A stretch of DNA of 64,000 nucleotides from Costertonia aggregata. GTDB taxonomy: Bacteria; Bacteroidota; Bacteroidia; Flavobacteriales; Flavobacteriaceae. This document shows, piece by piece, positions 36,593 to 48,185 of the stretch; positions within the stretch are counted from its first letter, which is position 1, and the number at the start of each line of letters is the position of its first letter. A program made the position numbers and the translations under genes. The notes beneath the pieces were generated by a model that saw nothing but the letters and a program-made list of their open reading frames with translations, was not told the DNA's origin and did no database searches. Where the stretch lies: positions 28,501 through 92,500 of the forward strand of contig NZ_CP058595.1 of NCBI RefSeq assembly GCF_013402795.1. The letters run 5' to 3'.

Positions 36593-38704
36593 ATGGTAAA
36601 AAAAATATTGTACGGCGGCTCCCTTATCATCTTCACGATATTGCTGTATCATGTATACGAATACTATAGCTTTACCAAAGAACGAAACGCCTTTATACAG
36701 GAAAAAGGAAAAGCGACCACCATACTTTTAAAAAATCAGATAGATTCCGTTTTATCCGTTATCGTTACCGAGGGCGAGCGATTGGCCAAAGACTTTGGGG
36801 CCAATGATTACACCACTCAGGAAATTGAGCATATCATAAAAGAGAGTTCCTTAAAAATCCCTGCCCTACAAGGCATTACCGCCTGCTACGAAAAGTATGC
36901 CTTTTCTGGGGACAGGGAGTTGTATTGTCCCTATTATGACAAGGGAACGGGAAGCTATATCAATGTTGGGGAGAGCTATGATTATACCGATGAAAGCAAT
37001 GATAGCGGTCTTTGGTATACAAGCGTTCGTAACCATGGTGCCAAATGGGTAGAGCCTTATTTTGCCGAAGCGGCCAAAGACTGGTATGTGGATTTTGGTA
37101 TACCCTTCACATACGCCTCAGGACCAAAAAAAGGTCAAGTACGCGGTACCATTACCATGAGTTTTTTAACGAGCGGATTCAAAAACTTGGTACATTCATT
37201 AAGCATAGGCAAAACAGGTTATGGTATGGTCATATCAAATGAGGGCAATTTTTTGTCACATCCCATAAACGATTACATCGGTACCAAAAATCTTTCCGAA
37301 GTTACCAAAACCCTTGAAAACGATTCCCTAAAACAATCTTATGAAGCACTTTTGCGGGGAGATACCGGCAATATAGAATTTGAAGATAAAGAAAGAGAGG
37401 ACCAAGTACTTTTTTACTATGACCATATTCCTTCGTCTGATTGGGGAATTGGGCTGATGTTTTATAAAAATGAGCTGCTGGACAGTACCTCGGCATTGAA
37501 CCATAGGTTTATAAAACTAGCCTTGTTGTTATCGGCTTTTTTGCTCATCATCATTGCCATATATTTCAACAAAGATTATTTAGATAGGCAAGAGATATGG
37601 CAGTTAAGTATATTGGCAACTATTTTATTGATTTCCAATATATTTTTAATAGGCTATTTGGAACATACGGGCAGTCGAAAAACAACCTTGGAAGAAAGCC
37701 CGCCAATCGCCGATATAAATAGTTTGGGCAGTTTTATAAATCAACAGAATATAAGGCTCGAGACCTTAAAGCTCTCCAAATACGTACCTGTTCCCACAGG
37801 GATTTTCATTCAGCGGATGGCTTTTGAGAACAGCTATAACCTAAATGTGGGCGGCACGATTTGGCAAAAATATCCTCTTGATATCATCGATAGTGTTCAA
37901 ATAGGTTTTCGCTTACCTCAAACATCGCCATTTGCCGAAGCATCATTCATCGAGGAAGTGTACAGAAAAAAGTTTGAAGCCACCCAGGCAAGCTTGGGTT
38001 ACATGCTTATTGGATGGGATTTTAGGGTAACATTGCAACAGTATTTGAACTACGAAAATTTTCCGTTGGACAAACGCCATATCAATATAGAGATAGTTCC
38101 TGTAAACCAAGAGGACAAATTGATTTTCACGCCTGATCTCGCAAGCTATGAATTTACCAACCCGAGCCAAAAAGCAGGTTTAAACCCCAATGTAAAAATC
38201 TCTGGCAATAAAATAATGGGAAGTTATTTTAACTATTCGGTGGAATCTTATGATACCGATTTCGGGTACGGCTCCAAAACTATGTTCGAGGAAGTACCTA
38301 TACTTCACTTTAACATTGATCTACGGCGAATTCTACTCAATACGTTCGTGACTTACCTGATACCCATTTTCGTAACCTTGATCATGATGTTCATCCTCAT
38401 TGTTGCCTGTTCCAAAACTGAGGAACGCCAAGGTATCATTGAAGGTATGGCCGCTTTTTTCTTTGTTCTAATTTTTTCGCACATAGATATGCGAAAGGAA
38501 ATTATAACGGCCGATTTGATATTTATGGAGTACTTTTATTTTATAACCTATGGTATGATTATTCTATCTACATGGAATTTGATTACGTATGCTAAAAATA
38601 AAGCTGCCATTTTTGATTACAATGAAAACCAAATTTTTAAGGCTTCTTATTTTCCCTTCTTTTTTCTATGTGTGCTTATCGTTGTTTTATCCAAGTTTTA
38701 TTGA
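36593..38704 (+). CDS. Cache-domain protein fused to pentameric ligand-gated ion channel-like module
   Basis: 703 residues. TM1 (5-23); periplasmic dCache-like sensor (about 25-300: CPYYDKGTGSYINVGESYDY, DWYVDFGIPF, GKTGYGMVISNEGNFLSHP); TM2 (307-325); short cytoplasmic turn; TM3 (336-356). A second extracytoplasmic domain (about 360-575) carries NFPLDKRHINIEI (489-501), matching the (Y/F)P(F/L)D loop of Cys-loop/Pro-loop receptors. Four TM segments follow: 580-606 after FNIDLRR, 613-631, 642-668, 685-702. I infer a periplasmic-ligand-sensing channel or channel-like sensor. No kinase, HAMP or MCP domain is present. Co-transcription with the porin is likely. Confidence 0.75.
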   Translation: MVKKILYGGSLIIFTILLYHVYEYYSFTKERNAFIQEKGKATTILLKNQIDSVLSVIVTEGERLAKDFGANDYTTQEIEHIIKESSLKIPALQGITACYEKYAFSGDRELYCPYYDKGTGSYINVGESYDYTDESNDSGLWYTSVRNHGAKWVEPYFAEAAKDWYVDFGIPFTYASGPKKGQVRGTITMSFLTSGFKNLVHSLSIGKTGYGMVISNEGNFLSHPINDYIGTKNLSEVTKTLENDSLKQSYEALLRGDTGNIEFEDKEREDQVLFYYDHIPSSDWGIGLMFYKNELLDSTSALNHRFIKLALLLSAFLLIIIAIYFNKDYLDRQEIWQLSILATILLISNIFLIGYLEHTGSRKTTLEESPPIADINSLGSFINQQNIRLETLKLSKYVPVPTGIFIQRMAFENSYNLNVGGTIWQKYPLDIIDSVQIGFRLPQTSPFAEASFIEEVYRKKFEATQASLGYMLIGWDFRVTLQQYLNYENFPLDKRHINIEIVPVNQEDKLIFTPDLASYEFTNPSQKAGLNPNVKISGNKIMGSYFNYSVESYDTDFGYGSKTMFEEVPILHFNIDLRRILLNTFVTYLIPIFVTLIMMFILIVACSKTEERQGIIEGMAAFFFVLIFSHIDMRKEIITADLIFMEYFYFITYGMIILSTWNLITYAKNKAAIFDYNENQIFKASYFPFFFLCVLIVVLSKFY

Positions 38705-39030
38705 TAAAAATAGTGTCAACATACTGACTAATTCTTTTAAGACTTTTAATAGGTTTAAATTATAAATCTACCTTAGATGAACCTCAATAAATTTGAAACA
38801 CATGTTTTTTGCAAGAATAAGATACCTCCGGGTAAGGTTATCATTAAGAACATGGTACAGAATAAATCTGATACATTGTGAATTTACAATGAGATTTCTC
38901 ACTACGTTCGAAATGACGAAATAGCTTAAAGAAATAACCTCAAAAGCATAAGGTTTGACCTTAAATTTCGTAACAAAACTGTGATGGAATACAAATTAGT
39001 GGTAATGAAAGAGCTTATTTTTGCAAAAAA
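38705..39030. other. 326-bp gap between convergent genes
   Basis: No coding sequence is supported. It holds a small hairpin CATTGT/ACAATG (about 38874-38891) directly beside repeat copy 2 at 38891-38917. The remainder is AT-rich without clear structure. I see no strong rho-independent terminator for either flanking gene. Confidence 0.6.
38891..38917 (+). repeat. short interspersed flavobacterial-type repeat, copy 2
   Basis: Reads GAGATTTCTC, ACTA, then CGTTCGAAATGAC. It is the same element as the copy at 2417-2447, in opposite orientation, and also between genes. Confidence 0.5.
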
Positions 39031-41605
<2,575 letters not shown>

Positions 41606-41609
<4 letters not shown>

Positions 41610-42478
41610 TTTTTACAATGTATCATTCGGTCATTACCGAACATATCTTTTTTGAGTTCAATTGCTGAAAATTCATGTGCCTTAAAAAGGGCTTGGTTTT
41701 CTTTTCCTAAATATTGATTGATTTCTACAAACAAACTTCCATTTTCAATCAAATTTTTATCGGCAAAATTTGCAATTGCCTCATAAAAAACCAACGGATT
41801 ATCGTCTGGGACAAACAGAGCCCGCCCTGGCTCATGCGCCAAAACATTTGCATGCATTTCTTGTTTTTCAATTTCCCTAACATAGGGCGGATTGGATACC
41901 ATAACATCAAATTTAGAACGAAATATAGTTGAATTGCCCAATAATGGCCTTTCCTCTAAAATATCCGTTTGTAGAAAACTGATATCCACTTTGTTCAATT
42001 TAGCATTACTTTGAGCGACTTCAAGTGCCTTTTTAGAAATATCAAGGGCAAATACTTTAGCGTCGGGAATGTTTTTTGCCAACGAAATCGCAATACAGCC
42101 ACTTCCGGTGCCTATATCCAAAATTCTCAGGTGTTGACTGCGCCTGCTCTCCAAGTAATTCATAACCCATTGTATCAATTCCTCCGTTTCGGGTCTAGGT
42201 ATCAATACAGTCTCGTTTACGTAAAAATCCATATCCATAAAATGGGCTAGCCCGGTAATATGTTGAATGGGTTTGCATAACTTGAGTTGCGATAATGCTT
42301 TGAAAAGGGGTTGCTCCTCACTTTTTGAAATAATGAGTTCTGGCTGTAAGGCCAAAATAAAACGCTCAAGACCCAAATAATGATCTATCAAAATATAAAA
42401 GAAGCTATCAACTTCTTCTTTCCCATATATTTCATCTAACTCTTTATGGTAAATGGATTTGATTTCTCTTAGGAGCAT
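41606..42478 (-). CDS. prmC: peptide chain release factor N5-glutamine methyltransferase
   Basis: 290 residues. Methylates the GGQ glutamine of RF1/RF2. N-terminal helical domain, then SAM motif LRILDIGTGSGCIA (121-127 core) and the NPPY glutamine-binding motif (196-199) in VMVSNPPYV. VLIPRPETEELI is the usual linker. Divided from the GNAT gene by 4 bp and coupled to the LOG gene by a 4-bp overlap. Confidence 0.96.
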
Positions 42479-42482
42479 AATA

Positions 42483-42971
42483 TCAATCTAGGTTTTTCAA
42501 CATCCAAACAGGGCAAGAATAGTGCCCGGTATCTCCCATGGGGGCATCTATATACTCGAAACCAGATTTTTTGTAAAGCTTTTGGGCAGCTTTCATAAAG
42601 GGCATCGTTTCAATATAAACCTGTTCAAAACCATATTCCTTAGCTCTGTCCAAACAAAGCTTCATCATTCTGGCGCCAATGCCCCTACCCCTGGCTTCCT
42701 CTAAAAAATACATTTTTTGGAGTTCGCATACATTACCATCATAATTTTGTAATTGGGCCACACCGGCACAGCCCAGCAGCCGGTCATTTTCTTCCACAAC
42801 AAAGTACGTGGCCTTAGGTACATTATAATTTTCGTACATGCTATCCAAAGCTTTGTCGGCATAGGCTGTCCCAACTTTGGGAACACCCAGGTCAACCAAA
42901 ACTTTACGAATTACCTGGGCAACCTCCACATTGTCGCCTGGTCTTATTTCCCTAATGATAGCCGTATGCAT
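42483..42971 (-). CDS. GNAT family N-acetyltransferase
   Basis: 162 residues from ATG 42971 (MHTAIIREIRPGDNVEVAQVI). The open frame extends to 43091, but that would overlap the divergent ribD gene and the extra residues look non-coding. Acetyl-CoA site ELQKMYFLEEARGRGIGARMMKLCL, followed by YIETMPFMKAAQKLYKKSGFEY. Substrate unknown. Head of the GNAT-prmC-LOG-ligA leftward unit. Confidence 0.9.
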   Translation of the reverse strand: MHTAIIREIRPGDNVEVAQVIRKVLVDLGVPKVGTAYADKALDSMYENYNVPKATYFVVEENDRLLGCAGVAQLQNYDGNVCELQKMYFLEEARGRGIGARMMKLCLDRAKEYGFEQVYIETMPFMKAAQKLYKKSGFEYIDAPMGDTGHYSCPVWMLKNLD

Positions 42972-43012
42972 AACCGTAAAAACAATCAGTTTTAATATCC
43001 TATTTTTGTGAC

Positions 43013-44065
43013 GTGAATATACATGAAAAATATATTTTACGCTGCATTGAAATCGCCCAAAACGGACTCGGTTACACAGCACCCAACCCAATGGTGGGAG
43101 CAGTGATCGTACATAACGAAAAAATTATCGGGGAAGGGTATACAAGTGCATATGGCGGACCGCACGCCGAAGTCAATGCGATAAACTCGGTAGGCGATAT
43201 ATCCGTATTATCAAAAGCTACGCTGTATGTGACCTTGGAACCTTGTTCCCACCACGGCAAAACGCCCCCGTGTACCGATTTGATCGGTAAACACAAAATA
43301 CCAAAGGTTGTTGTGGGCATTTTAGACCCCAATCCCTTGGTTGCCGGAAAGGGTATCGAAAAATTAAGGTCGGCAGGATGCGAAGTTACTACTGGCATAT
43401 TGAAGAAAACCTGTAGGGAACATCATAAGCGGTTTTTAAGATTTCAAGAAAACAAACGCCCTTATATCATACTCAAATGGGCACAGTCTTCGGACGGCTT
43501 TTTAGCCCCAGATATTGAAGAACGAAAGAAAACGCCCCAACCCTACTGGATCAGTAACATGTATTCTAAACAATTGGTACATAAATGGCGTTCTGAGGAG
43601 CAATCTATTTTAGTAGGCACGAATACGGTAATGGCCGATAATCCCAGATTGAATGTACGGGATTGGACGGGGAAAAATCCGTTTAGGGTCATCATAGACA
43701 GAACTTTGAAAATTGATGCAGAACATCATGTCATGGATAAAAGTATTGGCACTTTGATACTGACCGAAACAAAAAACGCCAATAAATACGTGAAAGGCAT
43801 CAATTATGAAATAATGGATTTTTCCAAACCATTGGCCGAACAAATTGCCAATATACTTTGGCAATACAATTTTACCAGCCTACTGGTAGAAGGTGGCTCA
43901 AAGACCTTACAGAACTTTATTGATGAAAATTTATGGGACGAGGCCCGTGTTTTCATTGGAAAACCAACCATTAAAAAAGGAATACAAGCGCCCGATATAT
44001 CGGGGAAATCAATGAATGTGCAACAGATAGGAACCGACATCCTAAAAACCTATCGGAATGATTAG
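43013..44065 (+). CDS. ribD: bifunctional riboflavin biosynthesis deaminase/reductase RibD
   Basis: 350 residues from GTG 43013 (family start-like (M)NIHEKYILRCIEIA). Deaminase half: zinc ligands H51-A-E53 in GGPHAEVNA, C78 and C87 in EPCSHHGKTPPCTDL. Reductase half (about 150-350): ILKWAQSSDGF, VGTNTVMADNPRLNVR, LLVEGGSKTLQ. Carries out two sequential steps of riboflavin synthesis. Its stop overlaps the HAD gene by 8 bp. Confidence 0.95.
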   Translation: MNIHEKYILRCIEIAQNGLGYTAPNPMVGAVIVHNEKIIGEGYTSAYGGPHAEVNAINSVGDISVLSKATLYVTLEPCSHHGKTPPCTDLIGKHKIPKVVVGILDPNPLVAGKGIEKLRSAGCEVTTGILKKTCREHHKRFLRFQENKRPYIILKWAQSSDGFLAPDIEERKKTPQPYWISNMYSKQLVHKWRSEEQSILVGTNTVMADNPRLNVRDWTGKNPFRVIIDRTLKIDAEHHVMDKSIGTLILTETKNANKYVKGINYEIMDFSKPLAEQIANILWQYNFTSLLVEGGSKTLQNFIDENLWDEARVFIGKPTIKKGIQAPDISGKSMNVQQIGTDILKTYRND

Positions 44066-44663
44066 GAACATCATTTTTGACTTCGGGGATGTTTTCATTA
44101 ATCTGGATAAAGCAATTATTTTCAAAGAAATTGAAAAATTTGGTGGCACTTCAAAGCTATCTCCCAAGCTTCAAAAAGCAAATAATCTGTTCGAGGTAGG
44201 TAGAATGACTACTGCTGATTTTATAGACACATTAAAAGCCGTTTACCCGAAGGCTTCCAAACAAGAAATTAAAACCATATGGAATGCGATGCTATTGGAT
44301 TTTCCAGATTATCGCTTACGCTTTTTGGAAGAACTGGCTAAAGAAGAAAAATATAGCCTATTTCTCCTAAGCAATACCAATGCCTTGCATATTGCCCATG
44401 TGAGAAAAATTATGGGAACCAAAAAATATGAAAGATTTAAAAACTGTTTTAAGCGATTTTATCTTTCGCACGAGATAAATATGAGAAAACCCAATACCAA
44501 TATTTATGAATTTGTACTGGCCCAAAACAAACTAAAAGCAGAAGAAACACTTTTCATAGACGATACTTCCGAAAATACCGAAGCTGCCTCTACATTGGGT
44601 ATTCATTGTTGGAACATTCAAGTAGGGAAAGAAGATATCATACAATTAAAAACCAAACTTTGA
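44058..44663 (+). CDS. HAD-superfamily hydrolase (subfamily IA-like)
   Basis: 201 residues. Motif I IIFDFGDVFINLD (D9 nucleophile and GDV instead of the usual second Asp pair, common in this branch), motif II LFLLSNTNALH, motif III MRKPNTNIYEF, motif IV FIDDTSENTEAA. Likely a small phosphatase. Neighbour ribD raises the possibility that it dephosphorylates the pyrimidine intermediate of riboflavin synthesis, an inference from position only. Confidence 0.88.
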   Translation: MIRNIIFDFGDVFINLDKAIIFKEIEKFGGTSKLSPKLQKANNLFEVGRMTTADFIDTLKAVYPKASKQEIKTIWNAMLLDFPDYRLRFLEELAKEEKYSLFLLSNTNALHIAHVRKIMGTKKYERFKNCFKRFYLSHEINMRKPNTNIYEFVLAQNKLKAEETLFIDDTSENTEAASTLGIHCWNIQVGKEDIIQLKTKL

Positions 44664-44664
44664 T

Positions 44665-45528
44665 ATGCTATATCTGGCACTCAGCGTATTTTTCTCAAGT
44701 TTAATATTCGTTATTTTTAAGCTGTTCTCGCTGTACAAGGTACAGACCATCTATGCCATCATCGTCAACTACATAGTAGCGTGTGCCGCCGGGCTTTTCT
44801 TTTATAAAGGAAACATTAGTGTGGTTGAAATACCCAATAAATCATGGTTTTTGGGTACTTTGGGTTTGGGGTTCTTATTTATTCTGGTGTTTAACCTTAT
44901 GGCCGCTACATCCCAAAAATTGGGGGTTTCGGTAGCGTCGGTAGCCACCAAAATGTCATTGGCCCTTCCGGTACTTTTTGGGGTATTTGTATATAAAGAA
45001 GAATTGGGCGCATTAAAAATCATAGGCATTGTATTGGCACTGGCCGCAGTGTATTTTGCATCTGTAAAGCAGAAAAGTATAACGGTTCAAAAATCGGTCA
45101 TTTTGCTTCCGGTTTTGGTGTTTTTAGGCTCCGGTGTTATTGATACGAGTATAAAGTATCTTCAAGAAAACTATGTAAAAGCTATTGAATTCTCGTTATT
45201 CTCCGCGACGGTTTTTGCGGCAGCAGCGATCATCGGCATAGCTTACATCTTGATACGATATGTACAAAAACCTTTGACCGTTAATTATAAAAATGTTCTG
45301 GGCGGAATCTGTCTGGGCGTCCCCAACTATTTTTCCATATTTTTTTTATTGAAAGCCCTACAGAACGACACATTGAACAGCGCATCGATCTTTACCATAA
45401 ATAACGTAGCCATCGTTATGTTTTCTACCTTACTGGGGATTGTACTTTTCAAGGAAAAAATAAGCTTGAAAAATTGGGGCGGTATTGTTCTGGCCATAAT
45501 CAGTATTTTATTAGTTGCCCTATCCTGA
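44665..45528 (+). CDS. EamA/DMT-superfamily inner-membrane transporter
   Basis: 287 residues, about ten hydrophobic segments, with the two-fold EamA repeat: segment ends such as ALPVLFGVFVYKEELGALKIIGIVLALAAVY and, in the second half, MFSTLLGIVLFKEKISLKNWGGIVLAIISILL (quoted as two regions). Substrate unknown. Its TGA overlaps the ATG of the next gene (ATGA). Confidence 0.88.
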   Translation: MLYLALSVFFSSLIFVIFKLFSLYKVQTIYAIIVNYIVACAAGLFFYKGNISVVEIPNKSWFLGTLGLGFLFILVFNLMAATSQKLGVSVASVATKMSLALPVLFGVFVYKEELGALKIIGIVLALAAVYFASVKQKSITVQKSVILLPVLVFLGSGVIDTSIKYLQENYVKAIEFSLFSATVFAAAAIIGIAYILIRYVQKPLTVNYKNVLGGICLGVPNYFSIFFLLKALQNDTLNSASIFTINNVAIVMFSTLLGIVLFKEKISLKNWGGIVLAIISILLVALS

Positions 45529-46145
45529 TGAAAAAAGAAACCGATACATACAAAACATTAAAAAAACCTTCCCCCGAAATTCTTTTTAAGGAAAAGAAAA
45601 GTAAGTTTTATGGGTATGCTTTTCCCATAAAAAATGAAGATGCCGTAAAACCCATAATTGCCGCTCTACACAAAAAGCATAGCTCGGCCAATCATATTTG
45701 CTATGCATGGCAATCGGGCATTGAAACCTTAACCTACCGTACGAACGATGATGGCGAGCCCAATAATTCGGCAGGGCTGCCCATTTACGGGCAAATACAA
45801 TCTTTTGGCGTGACCAACGTACTTGTTGCCGTAGTCAGGGTGTTTGGTGGCACAAAATTAGGGGTCGGCGGTTTGATAAGTGCTTACAAAACCGCAGCTC
45901 AAATGGCCTTGGAGGTATCTAATATTGTTGAAAGAACAGTAAACGTGCATTTTAAGCTCAAATTTGGATACCCAGAAATGGATATTGTTATGCGTACCAT
46001 TAAATAAAAACAATTGAATATTATTTCCCAAACCCATGAAATTACCTGCGAACTCATGTTTTCCGTTCGTAAAAATGATTCAGAAGCAATTGAGAAGGTT
46101 TTTGAGGAAATTTACGGCGTTGGTATTGAACGAATGGAAAATTAG
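45528..46145 (+). pseudogene. YigZ/IMPACT family gene interrupted by an in-frame TAA
   Basis: From ATG 45528 the reading frame codes for the UPF0029 domain: KKSKFYGYAFPI, HSSANHICYAWQ, RTNDDGEPNNSAGLPIYGQI, RVFGGTKLGVGGLISAYKTAA. It stops at TAA 46005-46007 after MDIVMRTIK. The same frame then continues open to TAG 46143-46145 with KQLNIISQTHEITCELMFSV and VFEEIYGVGIERMEN, the expected DUF1949 tail. The full length of 205 codons equals intact YigZ. A single substitution (e.g. CAA or GAA to TAA) explains this. It could be a real nonsense mutation, a sequencing error, or read-through; the 159-residue N-domain might still fold. Confidence 0.88.
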
Positions 46146-46546
46146 ATGGCGTTTTTTATTTTTTCCAAAACATAATCGGGACATTTCGTCGGCCTTTTGG
46201 TTTTCATATTGATGAAAGCCAGAACTGTATTCCCTTCTACCAGAACTTCCTTGGCTTCGTTATAAATTGTATAATCAAATTCTATCCTTACCGATGGTAA
46301 TTTCACCAGTTTTGTCTCTACGGTAATGAGGTCGTCATAGACTGCCGATTTTTTATAATTCAACCGTAAAGAAATAACTGGTAACATAGTACCGTTTTCT
46401 TCCATGTTTCTGTAAGAAATACCCAATTCCCTTAACCACTCTACTCTGCCCATTTCTAGATATTGCGGGTAATTGCCATGGTATACCACTCCCATTTGAT
46501 CAGTTTCGCCATATCGTACCCGAAAAGAAATTGTGTTAAAATGCAT
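46142..46546 (-). CDS. acyl-CoA thioesterase (YbgC/FadM hotdog family)
   Basis: 134 residues, hotdog fold. VRYGETDQMGVVYHGNYPQYLEMGRVEWLRELG carries the conserved Asp (ETDQMG) and HGNY/E motif of 4-hydroxybenzoyl-CoA thioesterase-like enzymes (quoted as two segments). Hydrolyses acyl-CoA thioesters; preferred acyl chain unknown. The stop overlaps the last codons of the broken yigZ frame; it is divergent from dnaA. Confidence 0.92.
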   Translation of the reverse strand: MHFNTISFRVRYGETDQMGVVYHGNYPQYLEMGRVEWLRELGISYRNMEENGTMLPVISLRLNYKKSAVYDDLITVETKLVKLPSVRIEFDYTIYNEAKEVLVEGNTVLAFINMKTKRPTKCPDYVLEKIKNAI

Positions 46547-46754
46547 AATTTATCGGTTAAAAACAATATATTTAAAAGTATGGGTTTTTAGGAGTCCGAA
46601 CATGAGAAAAAAAAAGGGGAAATTCAATATGATTTCATTTTTTTTTTATCTTTTTTGTTCACATATTTGCCTCACACAGAAAGTATGGTTTCCTCCAACC
46701 AGTTTTCGACCAACTAAACAAATCGCTAACCGCAAAATAAGACAAAGTTTAAAA

Positions 46755-48179
46755 ATGAGTGTTACTGCTACGTCCGTATGGAACAACTGTTTGGCCTTTA
46801 TCCAAGATAATATCCAACCGCAGGCATTCAAAACTTGGTTTGAACCCATTAAGCCGATAAAGCTTTCCGAAAACGCCCTGAGCATTCAAGTGCCCAGCAA
46901 ATTTTTTTATGAATGGCTAGAAGAGCATTATGTAAAGCTCTTAAAAGTTGCATTGACAAAGGAGCTTGGCGAAACTGCCAAATTGGTGTACATCATACGC
47001 ATGGAAAACACCTATGGAAACAAAGAACCGTTCACTGAGAAAATTCCCAGTGCTAATAGGGGCAGTATGAATTCACAGGAAATGGACGTTCCCATCAAAT
47101 CCAAAAATCCCGAATTAAAGAATCCTTTCGTGATTCCGGGTATTCGAAATATAAAAATTGAGTCCCAATTAAACCCCAATTATAATTTTGACAACTTTCT
47201 TGAAGGAGATTCCAACAGGCTGGCCCGTTCAGCAGGTATGGCCGTAGCCAATAAACCTGGTGGCACTTCATTCAACCCTTTGTTGGTTTTTGGGGGTGTG
47301 GGATTGGGAAAAACACATTTGGCACATGCCATTGGCGTGGAAATAAAGGACAAATATCCTGAGCGAACAGTACTTTATATATCTGCCGAAAAGTTTACGC
47401 AACAATACATCGAGTCCGTTAAGAAGAACACGAGAAATGATTTCATTCATTTTTATCAATTGATAGATGTTCTCATTATTGACGACGTACAATTTCTTTC
47501 CGGGAAATCAGGAACACAAGACGTATTTTTCCATATTTTCAATCATTTACATCAAAATGGGAAACAGGTCATCTTAACTTCTGACAAGGCACCGGTCGAC
47601 ATGCAGGATATTGAACAGCGGTTGTTGTCGAGGTTCAAATGGGGCTTGTCCGCAGAACTACAGAATCCAGATTACGAAACACGTATCTCAATCCTTAAAA
47701 ACAAGTTGTATCGCGACGGCGTAGAAATGCCCGATGACATTATAGATTATGTGGCAAAACATATCAAAACCAATATTCGTGAATTAGAAGGTGCCATCAT
47801 TTCCCTCATCGCCCAATCATCGTTCAACAAGAAAGAGGTTACGCTAGAACTTGCACAACAAGTTGTGGAAAAATTCGTAAAGAACACAAAACGAGAGGTC
47901 TCGATAGATTACATCCAAAAAGTTGTTTCCGATTATTTTGAAATGGATGTCGCCACCTTACAATCAAAGACACGTAAAAGACATATTGTACAAGCAAGGC
48001 AACTGGCCATGTTCTTTGCCAAAAAATTCACAAAGGCTTCATTGGCAAGTATAGGATCACAAATTGGAAAAAGAGACCATGCAACCGTACTACATGCTTG
48101 TAAAACCGTGGACAACCTCGCTGAAACCGATAAACAGTTCAGAAAGTACATAGAAGACCTTACCAAAAAATTCTCTTGA
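46755..48179 (+). CDS. dnaA: chromosomal replication initiator DnaA
   Basis: 474 residues from ATG 46755 (MSVTATSVWNNCLAFIQDNI). An in-frame upstream extension of 74 codons looks non-coding and is rejected. Domain I (1-80), AAA+ domain with Walker A VFGGVGLGKTHLAH (about 176-189), Walker B LIIDDVQFLSGK, sensor and LLSRFKWGL motifs, and the C-terminal helix-turn-helix signature IGKRDHATVLHACKTVDN. The 208-bp upstream gap has poly-A and poly-T tracts and one DnaA-box-like TTGTTCACA (46655-46663); I see no box cluster. Confidence 0.97.
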   Translation: MSVTATSVWNNCLAFIQDNIQPQAFKTWFEPIKPIKLSENALSIQVPSKFFYEWLEEHYVKLLKVALTKELGETAKLVYIIRMENTYGNKEPFTEKIPSANRGSMNSQEMDVPIKSKNPELKNPFVIPGIRNIKIESQLNPNYNFDNFLEGDSNRLARSAGMAVANKPGGTSFNPLLVFGGVGLGKTHLAHAIGVEIKDKYPERTVLYISAEKFTQQYIESVKKNTRNDFIHFYQLIDVLIIDDVQFLSGKSGTQDVFFHIFNHLHQNGKQVILTSDKAPVDMQDIEQRLLSRFKWGLSAELQNPDYETRISILKNKLYRDGVEMPDDIIDYVAKHIKTNIRELEGAIISLIAQSSFNKKEVTLELAQQVVEKFVKNTKREVSIDYIQKVVSDYFEMDVATLQSKTRKRHIVQARQLAMFFAKKFTKASLASIGSQIGKRDHATVLHACKTVDNLAETDKQFRKYIEDLTKKFS

Positions 48180-48185
48180 TTTTTT

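Noticed and set aside
42972..43091. Longer N-terminus of the GNAT gene at 42.5-43.1 kb
   Set aside because: It would run antisense across the ribD start, and GNAT similarity begins at MHTAIIREI (ATG 42971).
46533..46754. In-frame 74-codon N-terminal extension of dnaA
   Set aside because: The extension has low-complexity Lys and Phe runs from poly-A/poly-T DNA, overlaps the divergent thioesterase start, and DnaA domain I begins properly at ATG 46755.
46547..46754. Possible replication origin next to dnaA
   Set aside because: Only one imperfect DnaA-box-like 9-mer (46655-46663) is visible; other TTATCCAC-like words (about 24319 and 50082) are isolated inside genes. A GC-skew analysis of the whole chromosome would be needed.
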